Shown: piece by piece, positions 1-11,579 of the stretch
Layout: every line of letters starts with the position of its first letter
How positions within the stretch are numbered: position 1 is the stretch's first letter
Notes under the pieces: generated by a model
Seen by the model: only the letters and a program-made list of their open reading frames with translations
What the model was told of the DNA's origin: nothing
The model's database searches: none
Translations under genes and position numbers: made by a program
Origin: Varroa destructor
Lineage: Eukaryota; Arthropoda; Arachnida; Mesostigmata; Varroidae
Assembly (NCBI RefSeq): GCF_002443255.2
Contig: NW_019211456.1
Coordinates: 22,995,061 to 23,059,060, forward strand
Direction: 5' to 3'
DNA length: 64,000 nt

Positions 1-19
1 AAAAAAATGGAAAAATGTA

Positions 20-43
20 TTATATATATATATATATATATAT
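20..43. repeat. (TA)n microsatellite
   Basis: An uninterrupted run of about a dozen TA units, seen directly. It forms the left edge of the GC-richer block that follows. Confidence 0.95.
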
Positions 44-59
44 TGTTCCGTTGGCACCG

Positions 60-960
60 TATTGTTCACAAGTATATCACGGTCTACGTGCGTGAGTTGC
101 ATCTTTTGACTTGACGAGTCAACGAGATAGCGCAAGCGTACCAAGGTCATTAACTAGAGATCTTCGTGTGGACGGAATAAATCGATCAAGATCCGTCCAT
201 ACCTAGTCTTTCCTGGCAACAGCGACAATTGTGCTAAGAGATGGCATGCCAAAGTACAGATAAGCGCATAGGCCGGTATTCTTCTAGCCGGACATTGCGG
301 CAATGTCGATAGTAAATAGATGGTTTAGCTAAGCAGAATTGCCGCTTGATCGGGTAGCAACAACGCCCGTGTAGGGACAGGCCCTAGTACCGCGAAACGG
401 AGCTTTTTCTGGCTCTTCCACTGTTCTGCGACTTTAGTAGGCCGAGCAGCAAGCCCTTATGCTCATCTCATGGACAAAGGACCACACGTTACCAACGCTT
501 GTTGGCTGCAACACGCGCCGATACAACCTGACGACTCAGCAGCTGTTATTATCCTTAATAGGGTAAACGCCTGATACGAGTAGTAGGTCTGAGGTTTTAG
601 CAGCCGTTAGCAAAAAATATGGCTCGTATCCTATGATGAGCCTCTTGTCAAGGATGGAGATCTGGCGAATATCATCAGCCTCCTAGTCGCTTGTCCGCGC
701 CCTTCGCATCCCAGTTCTTTGATGGACCAATATAGCTGGCAAACTGTTTTATATTAGCAGTGCATCTGTGTGCACGCATCCGGATAGTGTCGCAAATAGC
801 AGGCCTAGTAGCCGGAATATTATGAACATCTGTAATCTCTGAAGGTCTGGAGCGGAAGGTCCTGCTCTATATGACATAACCGAATGGGAGAGAATGATGT
901 TGGTGAGCACTTCATCGTGCTGCTTCCTCTCCCAACCAGGTTTATGAATCGAACATCGTT
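60..960. other. GC-richer block between two TA arrays
   Basis: About 900 bases with visibly more G+C and CpG than the next several kilobases, bounded by TA arrays on both sides. It contains a small perfect hairpin at 291-307 (8-base arms around one base) and the broken minus-strand frames listed separately. It could be an old mobile-element insertion or a decayed gene fragment. No terminal repeats or target duplication were found by eye. Confidence 0.4.
536..866 (-). pseudogene. possible decayed coding segment, two overlapping frames
   Basis: On the minus strand one stop-free frame runs from 866 to 675 (63 residues). A second frame runs from 682 to 536 (48 residues) and overlaps its end by a few bases, as a single frameshift would produce. 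Both have mixed, non-repetitive composition, with stretches such as ANIKQFASYIGPSKNWD and ISILDKRLIIGYEP. No family is recognised. Frames of this size are common by chance, so this is only a hint that the GC-richer block was once coding. A protein search of both frames together would decide. Confidence 0.15.
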
Positions 961-1049
961 ATTTACATAAATCAGGTCTGATGTCTACCGTAAAAACGAA
1001 GTATGCGACCAAGAACAATAGAAAAATGTATTAATTATCACTACATATG

Positions 1050-1075
1050 TACACACACATACACACATATATATG

Positions 1076-1136
<61 letters not shown>
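1050..1136. repeat. compound (CA/TA)n microsatellite
   Basis: A short mixed ACACAC/ATATGT segment leads into about 28 uninterrupted AT units (1077-1132). This is the longest pure dinucleotide array in the window, seen directly. Length polymorphism and assembly error are both likely here. Confidence 0.95.
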
Positions 1137-1138
<2 letters not shown>

Positions 1139-1139
1139 T

Positions 1140-4000
1140 AATGCTTCAATAGTGGCCACGGTGCACAGTTACAAGTGCCGAGACTCGTATCGTTAAAAGG
1201 TTCTTGAGGCTGTGTGTACCTGAAGTACTGAACAGGACAGAGGGCTAGCTGGTAGCTGGACTTGGCCGAAACGTGACCACTGGCTTTCTACAGAAGGGTT
1301 GCGATACTGGACAACATAAACCACAAGATCCATATGCTTTTACTTCGGCTATTTACCACACAAATAGGAATCAGGAAATACGTACATAGGCATCGCAAAT
1401 TTCCGCTGCGCAATGGGTAGCAGTCACGCAGATCGACTCATTCGTTTGGCTTGCTCTATATTAGATTTTCTGACACAACATATATTGGCCTTGCATTTTC
1501 GAATAATCACTGAGATCACGTCGTATAATCGAACTCCCTATGCATTTATGTCTACATATGTGACGCCAGAGTGGGAATATCAAAAAAACGCTTTCCTCTA
1601 TTTTATTAGACCGACTTCGAACACTTATAGGATTGTTTAGAGTGAGCATTAGGACACTACCATACGTATACTAGAGTGTACATGTATACTCCTACGGATC
1701 GAGCCGACAAACAAGTTAAAACTAATATTAATGTACGCAAAACATCTGCAATACATCTTGTAAACACTAGAACTATCTGGTTTCCTGAAACAAAAAACAA
1801 TCTTTCGGGAAGGCCCGAATCATATCCAGCCGTCTTGGTAGCATAAATGTCTGGGTCTTTAGCTAAAGGGATTAGAAAGCACTGGTGTAAGTCCTCTTTT
1901 ATGGCACGTGCTCACACCCTTGTTTGAAATGAAAGAACGTTTCTTTTGAGAACGTATTTTTGTAACGCAGACTTTTAATAACCCGAATTTCCACCTTAAA
2001 ATACTGCCTTTTATAATACGGAATAAACGTTCATCCAAACTATTTATCAACAAATGGCAATTTACGTACTGATTGATGTTTCATACGTAAGACCAATTTA
2101 ACCGTTCTGATTGGAGCAATTTCGCCTGACTTGAAAAGGCCTACACAGGTAAAAGCTGAGTGACAATTTAACTGCGCTAGCTTGAACAGAATACAACTGA
2201 AGTAAATAACACATGTCTGCCTCTTCAGGTGGGGATTACACGTGGCGCCGAAAAGAATTCATGAGAAACAGTTGGGCATCTTATTTCCCTGTCGAATGAG
2301 CACCCGTTCCACACTCCTTGAAGGAAACATATATCCGCATATCCCTCTGTTTTTCATGTAGCAGCCTGTGCTTGTCTTACAGGCCAGTTGGTTATCCTGA
2401 GCCGTTTTCCTGTTACTTTGAGTCGTCTATTCACTTTGTACACACCAATACCGTGACCATACTCTCCGTTTCCGATCGACGTTGCCGGTTCACATCATAT
2501 TATTATTGTCTTTACTCGTTATTACCGAATTTTCTGCTGGCCTTATGGGACCCACTAACATAAATCGGTGAACAGTCCTGTTATACGGATGACGCTGAAC
2601 TCAACGGCGTTTGCGTTTAACTATGGCAGTTTTACTGAGAACGATTGGAATCAAATCTACCGAACACAATTGATACACCGACCTGTCTAAAATTTTGGCC
2701 GAACACTAATACTACCCACGAGCTGGCCCGAGAAACTGACAAAACAACAAATTATCGTCCAAAATTACTTCTATACATTATGTGGTGCACCAGAGCAATC
2801 CGCGGCTTACGTGATAACGCGCAAGGCTAATAGTTTAACTAATTAAAAACTGAATCATTGTGTAATGCTTTATAGTTAATCTTCCGTAAAGTAAACATGA
2901 CTAAATGCACCGGATTAGTGGCATATTTACATTATATGTTCAGGCGAAACTTGGTTACTGTCTTTTTTTTCATCAATTTTCTGCTGTTCTGCCGACTTCT
3001 TGTGCAACCCCTGTAATGTATCGTTTGTGACGTATTTGTTACCGCTTTTTTCAATTTCGTGGAAGTATCGGGTCATAGATCATATAAAGTACGCTTAAAT
3101 TAAATTATAACACCAAAAAGCACAAAGTATTAAATTGTATCTTTTTCTTCGTAATGGTGTGCATCTTTTTTTTTTTTTGATGCGAATGTACGAAATCCAT
3201 AGACGACTAGGTAGGATTTAAGACCGGTACTCACATCAATGATATTTGCGAAAACTCGTTCAAATTTTACTTGTGTGTACGTCTATTCGAAGCACGAATA
3301 GCTATTTCAAAAGACGATGTACGCGTTTTCTGTGAGATGTTGATTGCGTCAATCGTTGCTCATAAACATCATTTGTATTTCGTTGACGTTAATCAGTCCG
3401 GCAGAAGATTTTTCCGTGAAGCACGGTGAAGAAGCGCCAGCTACGGGCATCAGAACCGTAGCATAAGTAAATGAATATAGGAATAAAGCATTGCCTAAAA
3501 CAAGCTTAAACTACCACAACTTTGGCAAACGGAGTGACGTTAAGGGATGTTATTGAAACCAAATCGTAAAAGCAATAATACTAAAACTGCACGTTGGAGG
3601 TTGGATTTTTAACCAAATTACATCTTATTAAAAACAAAGAGTTTTAATCGTCTAAATTTCATTATCAATCAATCACTCTTATATTCTGAGCGTTGGATCG
3701 AGCCTACTGGCTATAGCCTCGAGCAGCTTCTTTTTCATCGTGCCGGTAGAGTTTACATTCGAGTTCTATCTATTTTTTTACGATCTCAAGCGTTCAACAG
3801 GTTACGATAGGAGCTAAGAAGGCCCATATCTTTCACTATAAACCTTCGCTTACTTTTGTTCACATTTCACAGCCGATACATCAAACACACAGCGCACAGA
3901 CTCAAATCAGTAATACGTATTCTACTGAAACGTTCTCGTAAATGATAAAGTAACAGCTGTCTAGCTTATCTGTACAACGAAGGAAAGAGTATACGTCCCC
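1140..4000. other. unannotated AT-rich sequence
   Basis: No supported gene. The longest frames are about 60-80 codons with no domain signal. A 10-base T run lies near 3169. Short RT-like words near 2577-2617 and 2750-2775 were examined and rejected because they are in the wrong order for a reverse transcriptase. Confidence 0.6.
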
Positions 4001-4205
4001 AGTTTGGCGTACGTACTACGCCGTCTGTTATCGTTGTTCTTTTTTTTTTTTAATTTCTCGGATTCGGACACTTTTGCGGAAACAGTGAGTGATCCATATT
4101 TCGACTCTTCTTTCCCCTACCTTTTACCCAATCCCATCCTAGCTCCAAGCAGCCCCGAAAAAGTGGGAATCTCGAAACAAACGATGAATGTCGGCGCTGC
4201 GGGTG

Positions 4206-4535
4206 CTATTCTGTCCATTGGAGAGTCTTGGCCTCGACGAGATCCATCATAAGTTTGTGACGTTCTGCTAGCGTTATTCGACTAGTACCAGTACTACTTC
4301 TAGTCCTAGCTTCTACTTTCTGTGAGCTTCTTTTTCTTCGAGTGCTCATCTGGTATCTTCGTTCTTGTGACATCCGTCTTAGAGATGTCCTCCTTCGAAA
4401 GCTTCGTCGCCGTGAGCACGCCGTACTCGCAGGCCGAGTTTTGCTATGGTCATCATTCGTTGAGTTGATGGAAAGAGCCATAACCCTCAGTCTCCTCCGA
4501 AACGTCGTTGCTAAGCAGGCAATAGCAGCTACTGG
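4206..4535 (-). CDS. hypothetical Arg/Ser-rich open frame (possible exon)
   Basis: The frame is stop-free for about 110 codons on the minus strand, ending in a stop at 4206. Its middle is rich in Arg and Ser, with runs such as SRRRSFRRRTSLRR and STRRKRSSQK, followed by a more ordinary stretch (LAERHKLMMDLVEAK). Arg/Ser-rich segments occur in splicing factors and in protamine-like or other nucleic-acid-binding proteins, but no RNA-recognition motif is visible. An ATG lies at 4479-4481. A pyrimidine-rich stretch ending in AG near 4509-4511 could be a 3' splice site. The length is not beyond chance. It could equally be the antisense of a pyrimidine-rich patch. Confidence 0.2.
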   Translation of the reverse strand, partial: PVAAIACLATTFRRRLRVMALSINSTNDDHSKTRPASTACSRRRSFRRRTSLRRMSQERRYQMSTRRKRSSQKVEARTRSSTGTSRITLAERHKLMMDLVEAKTLQWTE

Positions 4536-4639
4536 TTAGAAGATTGGAGGAGCAAGGTCTCTTTCGAAGGTCTTCTGCCAGGCGCTGCTGCCTGATAACT
4601 AATCGAAACCACATCGCTCACAACTATAATAATGACAGA

Positions 4640-5400
4640 AAAGTTCTGTTTATTTCATCCTCAAGGACCCGCCGTCCATCCTAACGGTCTTAGAACTAAC
4701 CAATAGCTTTGTTGTTGAGTAGAGAGATTTCCAAATGAGGTGGCTTGTGTTTCCGGTGGTGAGTTATAATAGATGCAGCTGGTTGCCGATTTGCTATATG
4801 AAGCTCAAGAGAGGCTTGTGTCATTGATGACACTGACAATAAACAGTGCTTATGAAGACTATATATATCCTTAAAGGTTACTAGTCGTGCACTTTGTACG
4901 CATATATGTTCTGCGAGGCAATTACTTTTACAGTTGTTTACTGCTATTAATGCGGGCTATTACAATATTTTATTTGAAAATTCTATTCACCATAGTACAT
5001 TTCGACCTATGGTAATCTGTGTGATAGGAGTCCATTCCATTTGAAACAACGTAATTTCAAGAAAATCTTATTATGAACTATGTATTAAGGTAACCTGGTG
5101 AGTGTAAGCTCTAATCCTCCATACAAACAAAGAAGTACGAAATACTGATTCGTATAGGCCGTAACAAACCCCCGAGATCACACTGTACCAGTGTTTTGTG
5201 TTAGTCGCCTCCAGTCTACACTTTTGTCCACCTTTAGCGCAATAAAACATGCACTTGAATCTCTCGGCGGACTTATCTGGGTATGAGCCAGTGCAACCAA
5301 CATTCGTTGAACTGCTCTGCTCTACGACAGCGTTTCCAAAACGCAATGGTTAACACTATTTTAAAACTTCATAGACTGACCCCATTGTTTGCGTCGTGCG
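4640..5400. other. unannotated sequence
   Basis: Nothing recognised. Minus-strand frames reach about 90 codons without a motif. Confidence 0.5.
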
Positions 5401-5413
5401 GGTAAAAGATTGT

Positions 5414-5415
<2 letters not shown>

Positions 5416-5461
<46 letters not shown>
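5416..5461. repeat. (TA)n microsatellite
   Basis: About 22 uninterrupted TA units, seen directly, with non-repetitive sequence on both sides. Confidence 0.95.
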
Positions 5462-5464
<3 letters not shown>

Positions 5465-5469
5465 TTAAA

Positions 5470-7690
5470 TCTAAGTGGAATGTAGGAAAAAGAGACCGTG
5501 AGACAAACTTGTAGGAAAGGATCCACGCGTTTCTTGGGCGACGGCCTTCTGGGGACTAAAGGAAAGCAGCAGCTCTTGAGAGATTTAAAAGCCAAAAACA
5601 AACTAAGGGGACCTTCCGCTGTAATGACCTTTAGCTACGTCAACACTTGTTTAGAAGCCTTGGACTCCTGCTAACCCGTTGACAAAACTACCTTGTAAAG
5701 AGACAGAGTGGGAGGGGTAGTATAAAGAAAACCTTTAGTTTCCTTGGAAGAAAATAGAGAAGCTAGCCGATTGTCTGGCTGGAGATACTTCGTTGGATGC
5801 GGCTGACTCTCGACTGAAATCGGGGCAACTTGGTCATTGTGGTCATCTATTTCAATTCAACAGACGTAGTTTATAAGTATCCAGCAGGGCCACCAAGCCC
5901 AGAGGACCACCAGTTAAGAGGTGCCCTCCAAAAAGATACAAAGAGTCATTGTCGATGCAACGGATGCCAAACGGGGGAATGAGAAAGCAAGCTCAATGAA
6001 GTTCAGCAGTGGAATGGAGAAATTGCATGTAACCTTTTTCTGCTTCAAAGGAAACGAGCAATTTGGTACTGACTCTTCAGCCATTCGATAGAGTTTTAAT
6101 GGCCGCGGTAAATTGGGCGCAGTCGATTGAAATCTGGAAGGTTGAATGAAAGTTTATTTTATCCAGTAGATCAGTGACGAGCTTTTTAAGAAAAGAAGTT
6201 GTTCAGATAAGTACTACGAATATTGTTTTTGTTAAAGCATGTTTCTATTAATTACACCTGATATTCTCGGGTAGAGCTTCGTGGTCTGCAATGATTAGTA
6301 TTCAATAAACTCACGTATTAAATATCGACTAATTTAGTATCTTCAAAAAAGCCAATATCGCAGGCAGCCATGGAATCATGTACACCAAAAGGCCTTTCCC
6401 AAGGTTTCAATGCAGCAAGATGTTCCATACAAAATCGAACTCAGTTATAGCAATCGCGTAAAGTTCATCAGATACTTTCCGAATAAAACGATTATGGAAG
6501 CATTGTGTGATAACTTTTCCAAGACACAAACTAGGTTATTAAAGTCTCAAGAGTTTGGGTGCACCCAAATTCACGACCAATGCATTAATCGATGGAGCTA
6601 ACGAAAGTCTCTGGAACACATAATGTGACATTTTGACTGGTACACCAATCTGTTTGACAAGATCAAGAAAAGTCAAACACACGACCCCCTGTGTCACTAT
6701 CGGCTAATAAGATGAAACATGTAAAATTGAAAACGATGGCTTGAAGCACCCGTTTAAACGCACGGACATACTACTGTGAGCTCCAAGGGCACCCTTCGCT
6801 CCCCGCTTAAATGCCCCTCAAGCCATCGCTCTTGCTGGCGCTTCGTACGGCGAGTGCCGCTCAAGAGGGTAGTCGCTGGGGCGTAAAATAAAACCGAATG
6901 TGAAATATAAAATGAAAAGTGCGTCCCCAAAGGCACGACAACGACGACGAAAACCTAAGGGACGAAACGTAGGAAGAAAAAGGGCTACTTTCCATCCCTT
7001 CATGACTCTTCTTTATGTCCTGAAAGAAGTATGACACGCCCAGTTAACTATTTGACCGAACGCATAAGTCACCCAGCAAAGATCGGTGGAATGAATTTTA
7101 TTTTTCCACACGCACCAACACTCCGTCAGCTGCAGGAAGCAGACGGACAATAAGAGAATCGTGTGGGCTCAAAGAGGTGTACATTCTCGATATCTTTTGC
7201 ATAGTTCGATTTAGGGACCATGTGCAAGGTATCAAGTCGAAAGAAGCACTAAGATGCATCAAGACATTAAGATATATGGACCTATATCATCAAGATTATT
7301 TGAACTGTGCGACTTTGGACTATTAAACCTACCGGAAACAGCCATACAGTGTTATACCTTAGCATTTCTGGAAATTAATAATTTACTAAAAATTACCGCA
7401 CTGAAAAACAATAATAGTTCAGAAACTCAACCATACGAGAGACAAATTCGTTGCTTGCTGGAACTCGTATCCATCGGCTGTCGGGACGAAATCGAAACCT
7501 TCTAGCCCTGGATATCTGTCTCTATATTTTTAATTACCCATTTAACTGGATGCTTTTTTACACAGATAGAAATTATTTACGAGCAATTTAAATAGCGTAC
7601 GATATTTCAGGAATATTTTAATTATTCAATTATTAATTATCCACGGACTACGTGCAAATGAATCGATCCTTATAGTAACTAATAACCATT
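5470..7690. other. unannotated sequence
   Basis: No gene, tRNA or transposon end recognised. The stretch 6754-7003 on the minus strand is somewhat GC-richer and carries two overlapping ~60-codon frames of no recognisable type. Confidence 0.5.
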
Positions 7691-8600
7691 TAGAGAGCTT
7701 CACCATTGAATTGTTAGTTGCAAGATGGCCAAGCAAGCCAGTAACCAGGAAGCAACCAAACAGACAGACAAATACAACTGATCTACTTGATACGAGTATG
7801 ACAGCGGCTCGCGAAAAAAAGGTTCCTGTCCTCTTTGCCTAGTCTTGATGCCGCCTCCGCCATCATTGCGCAAGTTCGCGGTCGCGATCAATTTGCGCTT
7901 GCACTTCTGCTCTTTACTTTGTTTTTCACTGTTGTCCAGATATCGTTCTCTGCCGCGTTGCTGTTCAGTGTTGCGCTAACCGCCCCTTTCCTTGTTACCA
8001 CAGCCGTAGGATTTGCCTGCTAAATGACCCGTACCGGGGTGCACTAGCCCGGTGCCATTGTTGCTGAAAACATCAAAGAATCACTACGCGTTTGGCCTGT
8101 TTAGCCTGTCCTATTACAGCCGAAAAGGACCTAAGAGGAATATCGCTGGAGTGCAGGAACGCCTGTGGAGCGCAAACTGGCAACTGACGCTTCCTCCAGT
8201 TAGAATTGCTCTTACAACTCTTTACTACTAACATCCTGTCTTTCCGCCGCTGGTGTCCGTTGTATCGAAAGATTGCAATTCTTTACCGCACCATACCCAC
8301 GACGCCTCGCCATTTACGTTGTCTCGTCATACTCTCTTTAGAGGCGCTTTTACGTCGCCTGACTCCCTTGTCCATGAGCAGGGATGCTACGACTACTCTA
8401 CAACTTAGACGGATTCTACCGACAAGCGAGTCGCGCGTCAACGCTGCCAAATGTCTCAAAAAGAGGTATTTCTTTGTGGAAGGTCGCAATCGAACTTTTT
8501 ATTCATTCGACGAATAGCCAGCAAAAAAAGGCTAGGCAAGCAAGCCTACACATTCGGCAGTTTGTTACACTCCGTCGCAGAAGTTGAATAATATCGGTGA
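7690..8600. other. GC-richer patch without a recognised gene
   Basis: G+C and CpG rise here. The plus strand has a hydrophobic 62-residue frame (7835-8023) and a 103-residue frame (8206-8517). The minus strand has a basic 68-residue frame (8283-8489) containing RRRKSASKESMTRQRKW. None has an obvious domain and several overlap on opposite strands, so at most one could be real. A gene fragment or an old repeat are both possible. Confidence 0.3.
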
Positions 8601-11350
8601 AAATGCATGCCTAACTATTAGCTCTAACATAGTTCGATTGGTTTCTTTATTTTTCGTTAATGCTAAGTTGTGAGGGAAATTAATTTTCCACAGTAGATCG
8701 AAAGAAAAGGAAAAAGAAAAGTTGATATTAGGTAAAGAAAATTCGCTGTTATTTAAGTCACGTTTGAACTAATCAGCAGTCTGCAAAGAAAGCTTTGTTA
8801 TCTTAGGATGTTACCTTAGCGCATTAGCAAACAACTAAAGGTATTAGTAAATAAATTAATAATCGTTTTTTGCTAGCCTAGGTTTCTAATAGGAGGTTGA
8901 AACGACCTAAAGTGCACGTCTCGACAGCGATGACACATATAGAAAGGTGTGTGAAAAGCAATCAAGCTTACGGGACCAATTCGCAATTTCCACTTTAATC
9001 TTAAATCAAGCGACCGTCTACGTGGGTCCACCTATACAAAAAAGGAGAGTTTCCTAAATTATTGTGTTGACGTGAAACAACAAGGAGGACCGCTAACGAA
9101 CAAGAGATCATTTGCAGATTGTTGATAATGTTACTTACAATACCGAGCAAGTTGTGTTTCTATTTAGCTTGATTGTTTCCATCTTTTAAAACTACTCTAT
9201 ACGCGGTTCTAATGATCATCGAAAGCTAATAACCTTGAGGCAAGCAAAAAATTTCCAAATACAAAAATACGTACAAGTCCCATCTCAATTTTCGAATTTA
9301 AATGGCTTGATCTCGCAATCCATTTTTCACACTAATTTAGCCACAGCCGACGAAGTTTAAAAGTAGCTGTAATGTATTGGCCGTACAAGTTTTTATTTGG
9401 CAGTCCCAGCTTCGCGTAACGCCTGCTTTCCGACATCAAGTTCGCCGTATATCTATCCCCCGTCGCTGTTTATCCCTTAGCGGCTCCCTTTTAACCGACG
9501 CAGTCACTAGATATTGAGTTCAGCGATCCCTTCCGTTTGCCGGCAGTGGGTGAAACCTGACTCGAAATTGATGGCATCCTCGCGCCCGCCATGATTATTA
9601 AACGAAACCCTTTCTCTGTGGTGCTCCATTCCAGAAAACCTTATGTCTCCGCATGCTTTCCTGCCAAGCCTTTTGGCTTGACTTTATTGGCGGTGCTGGC
9701 GCTTTGTGCTAACATAATTCAGACGCGATTCAACCCGAATCACAGAGTTGCCAGGGAATGCAAAAAGAGAGAAGTGCCTTAAATAGGCCCGATTCACCGG
9801 TTAGGGTGCGTCGCTAGCTGTACCGTAGGTCGCGAATATGCGGTATCACGATTTGTGTAAGCGTCAAATACGTAGATACACGTAGGAGCGACCACGGTAT
9901 AGAATGCCCCGCGTACTTTTCTCTTTATCCAAGATAATGTAATGCCATTTATACGCCTGCGTCAAAGACCTGCCAAGGCATTTTGAAGTCCATGACATAT
10001 ATATAGCATTACTTACTGCGTATTTGACAAAAATGACAAATGATGGTATAATGGTAGCATAAAACTATAAAACGATGATGTACATCGAGGATTACAACAA
10101 ACAATCACGTGAACTACGAGGACTAAAATCCAATATAGTTAGTAAAGTCTGAATTGAAAATACAATCTGTGTTTGTTTATCTGGTGCTGGTTATCTAATT
10201 TTTTTTTTTATTTGTGTTTTGTCCTTCGTGGGATCATGTGCATACAAAAAGAGGTCTGAGCCTTCGAGCGACCCTGAACTACGCCGGTTTGAAATTTACG
10301 CCAGCCAAGTTGTAACACAATACATGCTGGAAGCCCTTGCAAGTACTTTTTACTAGAGGTAAGTAAATATGTGTAAATATATTTCGTGCAATCTCGACAC
10401 GAATTAATCTAAATCTTAAACGACAACGAAATTAGGTAATTTGGCAAAACCTTATTTTCAGTGATTTTAGTACTTCTTTATAAGTTAGGTAAAACGTGTT
10501 CGTTAAGGAATAAGTACGCTCCACAGCGCGTCGGTACAGCTTATTTACGCGTTGAATTCACTATGAAACACTTTTTTTGAAGATTCCCGTTTGTATAGAA
10601 TTATATGCATACACTGCATAAAACACTATCTGTGAATAGTAATAGCCTTAAGGCAATTATAAGATGGGTTAGAGTTAGCGTAATATGGCGACTTGTTCCA
10701 GTTTCGGTGCAGTCGATTTGGCTGTATCTCGCATCATAAGGCGATCGCTTCAATCAAACAAAATAAGTTAAACAGTCAATATCAGACCAAGCGGAAGCCA
10801 TCTTATCTAATCCATCCCTATTGATGAGTCGAGATGTTTAGAAATTGGCTTGTAGAAATAAGAATAATCACCCTATAAACATTATCGAGTTATATAGACG
10901 TTCGGTACGTGCTCTGTCTACCCCAGGTCGGCAGCCGAGGCTCATCCCATTTATGCACAGAGGTGTATCGAACAACAGCGTATTTGCTTGTCCAAAATTG
11001 ACAAACAGATGTTCCGCGAAGTAGACGGTCCGTACGAATACAGACCTACGTATGTACGAAACTGGCTTTAAGGGTACGTATTGCACCTTAAAAACGTCGC
11101 CAATGTCAAGAGCGCACAAGATAGGATGCGAAGCGGCATCGGTGGTAATAGTTGTATGCTTTTAACGTGACCACATGTACATGTTTCAATCTATTGATGT
11201 TGATCTATATCTAACAGTTGTTTTTGTCTCTGACTTTTGATAGGTTCGAAATCCACATTCCTTTATGACTTTTTTTTTTCTTTGAAATAGACACTTACAT
11301 TTAGGCGGGAAAATAAAGCACAGTTGAGCTCAGTACAGTATTAAGATGTA
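8600..11350. other. AT-rich sequence, mostly featureless
   Basis: Many A and T runs and few frames. The only short candidate is the ATG-led frame near 9.6 kb, listed separately. No RNA gene, repeat array or transposon end was found. Confidence 0.5.
9591..9782 (+). CDS. hypothetical small ORF with good start context
   Basis: A 63-residue frame opens with an ATG preceded by CCCGCC, close to the optimal animal start context, inside a locally GC-richer patch. It has a central hydrophobic stretch (GLTLLAVLALCANII) and a basic C-terminus (ARECKKREV). Nothing is recognised. It could be a single-pass microprotein, a first exon or chance. Conservation in a relative would be needed to believe it. Confidence 0.15.
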   Translation: MIIKRNPFSVVLHSRKPYVSACFPAKPFGLTLLAVLALCANIIQTRFNPNHRVARECKKREVP

Positions 11351-11450
11351 NNNNNNNNNNNNNNNNNNNNNNNNNNNNNNNNNNNNNNNNNNNNNNNNNN
11401 NNNNNNNNNNNNNNNNNNNNNNNNNNNNNNNNNNNNNNNNNNNNNNNNNN
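11351..11450. other. assembly gap of 100 N
   Basis: Exactly 100 undetermined bases, the conventional placeholder for a scaffold join of unknown size. The true distance between the flanks is unknown, so nothing should be read across it. Confidence 0.98.
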
Positions 11451-11569
11451 TATACACATTTCTTGGAAAGGTACAAGGATTTACCATCGGGTGTGATCAG
11501 AGCTCCTGCTCCATTTGCCATCACATCATCCCGCCATCGATGGAGTCGACCGAAATTCTCTATTTTTAT
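11451..11569 (-). CDS. partial open frame truncated by the gap (possible exon)
   Basis: The minus-strand frame is open from a stop at 11570 into the gap, about 39 codons. It contains DDVMANGAGALITPDGK followed by SLYLSKKC. Two readings are possible. The G-x-G-A-L...D-G-K...Y-x-S pattern is what one sees around the RNase H region of Ty3/gypsy-type retroelements. Alternatively, TPDGKSLYLS resembles the PDGk-lY-s turn of beta-propeller repeats. Neither can be proved from so short a piece. The end GTATA before the gap could also be a 5' splice site. Both the family and the gene status are inference. Confidence 0.25.
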
Positions 11570-11579
11570 TTAATTTAGT

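Noticed and set aside
2562..2780. YTDDAELNGVC (near 2577) and NYRPKLLLY (near 2750), each like an RT motif
   Set aside because: On the same strand they occur in reverse of the order required (NYRP precedes the DD motif in a real RT), and the intervening sequence has no RT features. Coincidental short matches.
11242..11256. GGTTCGAAATCC, B-box-like
   Set aside because: The flanking bases do not form a T-stem and there is no A-box at the right distance upstream.
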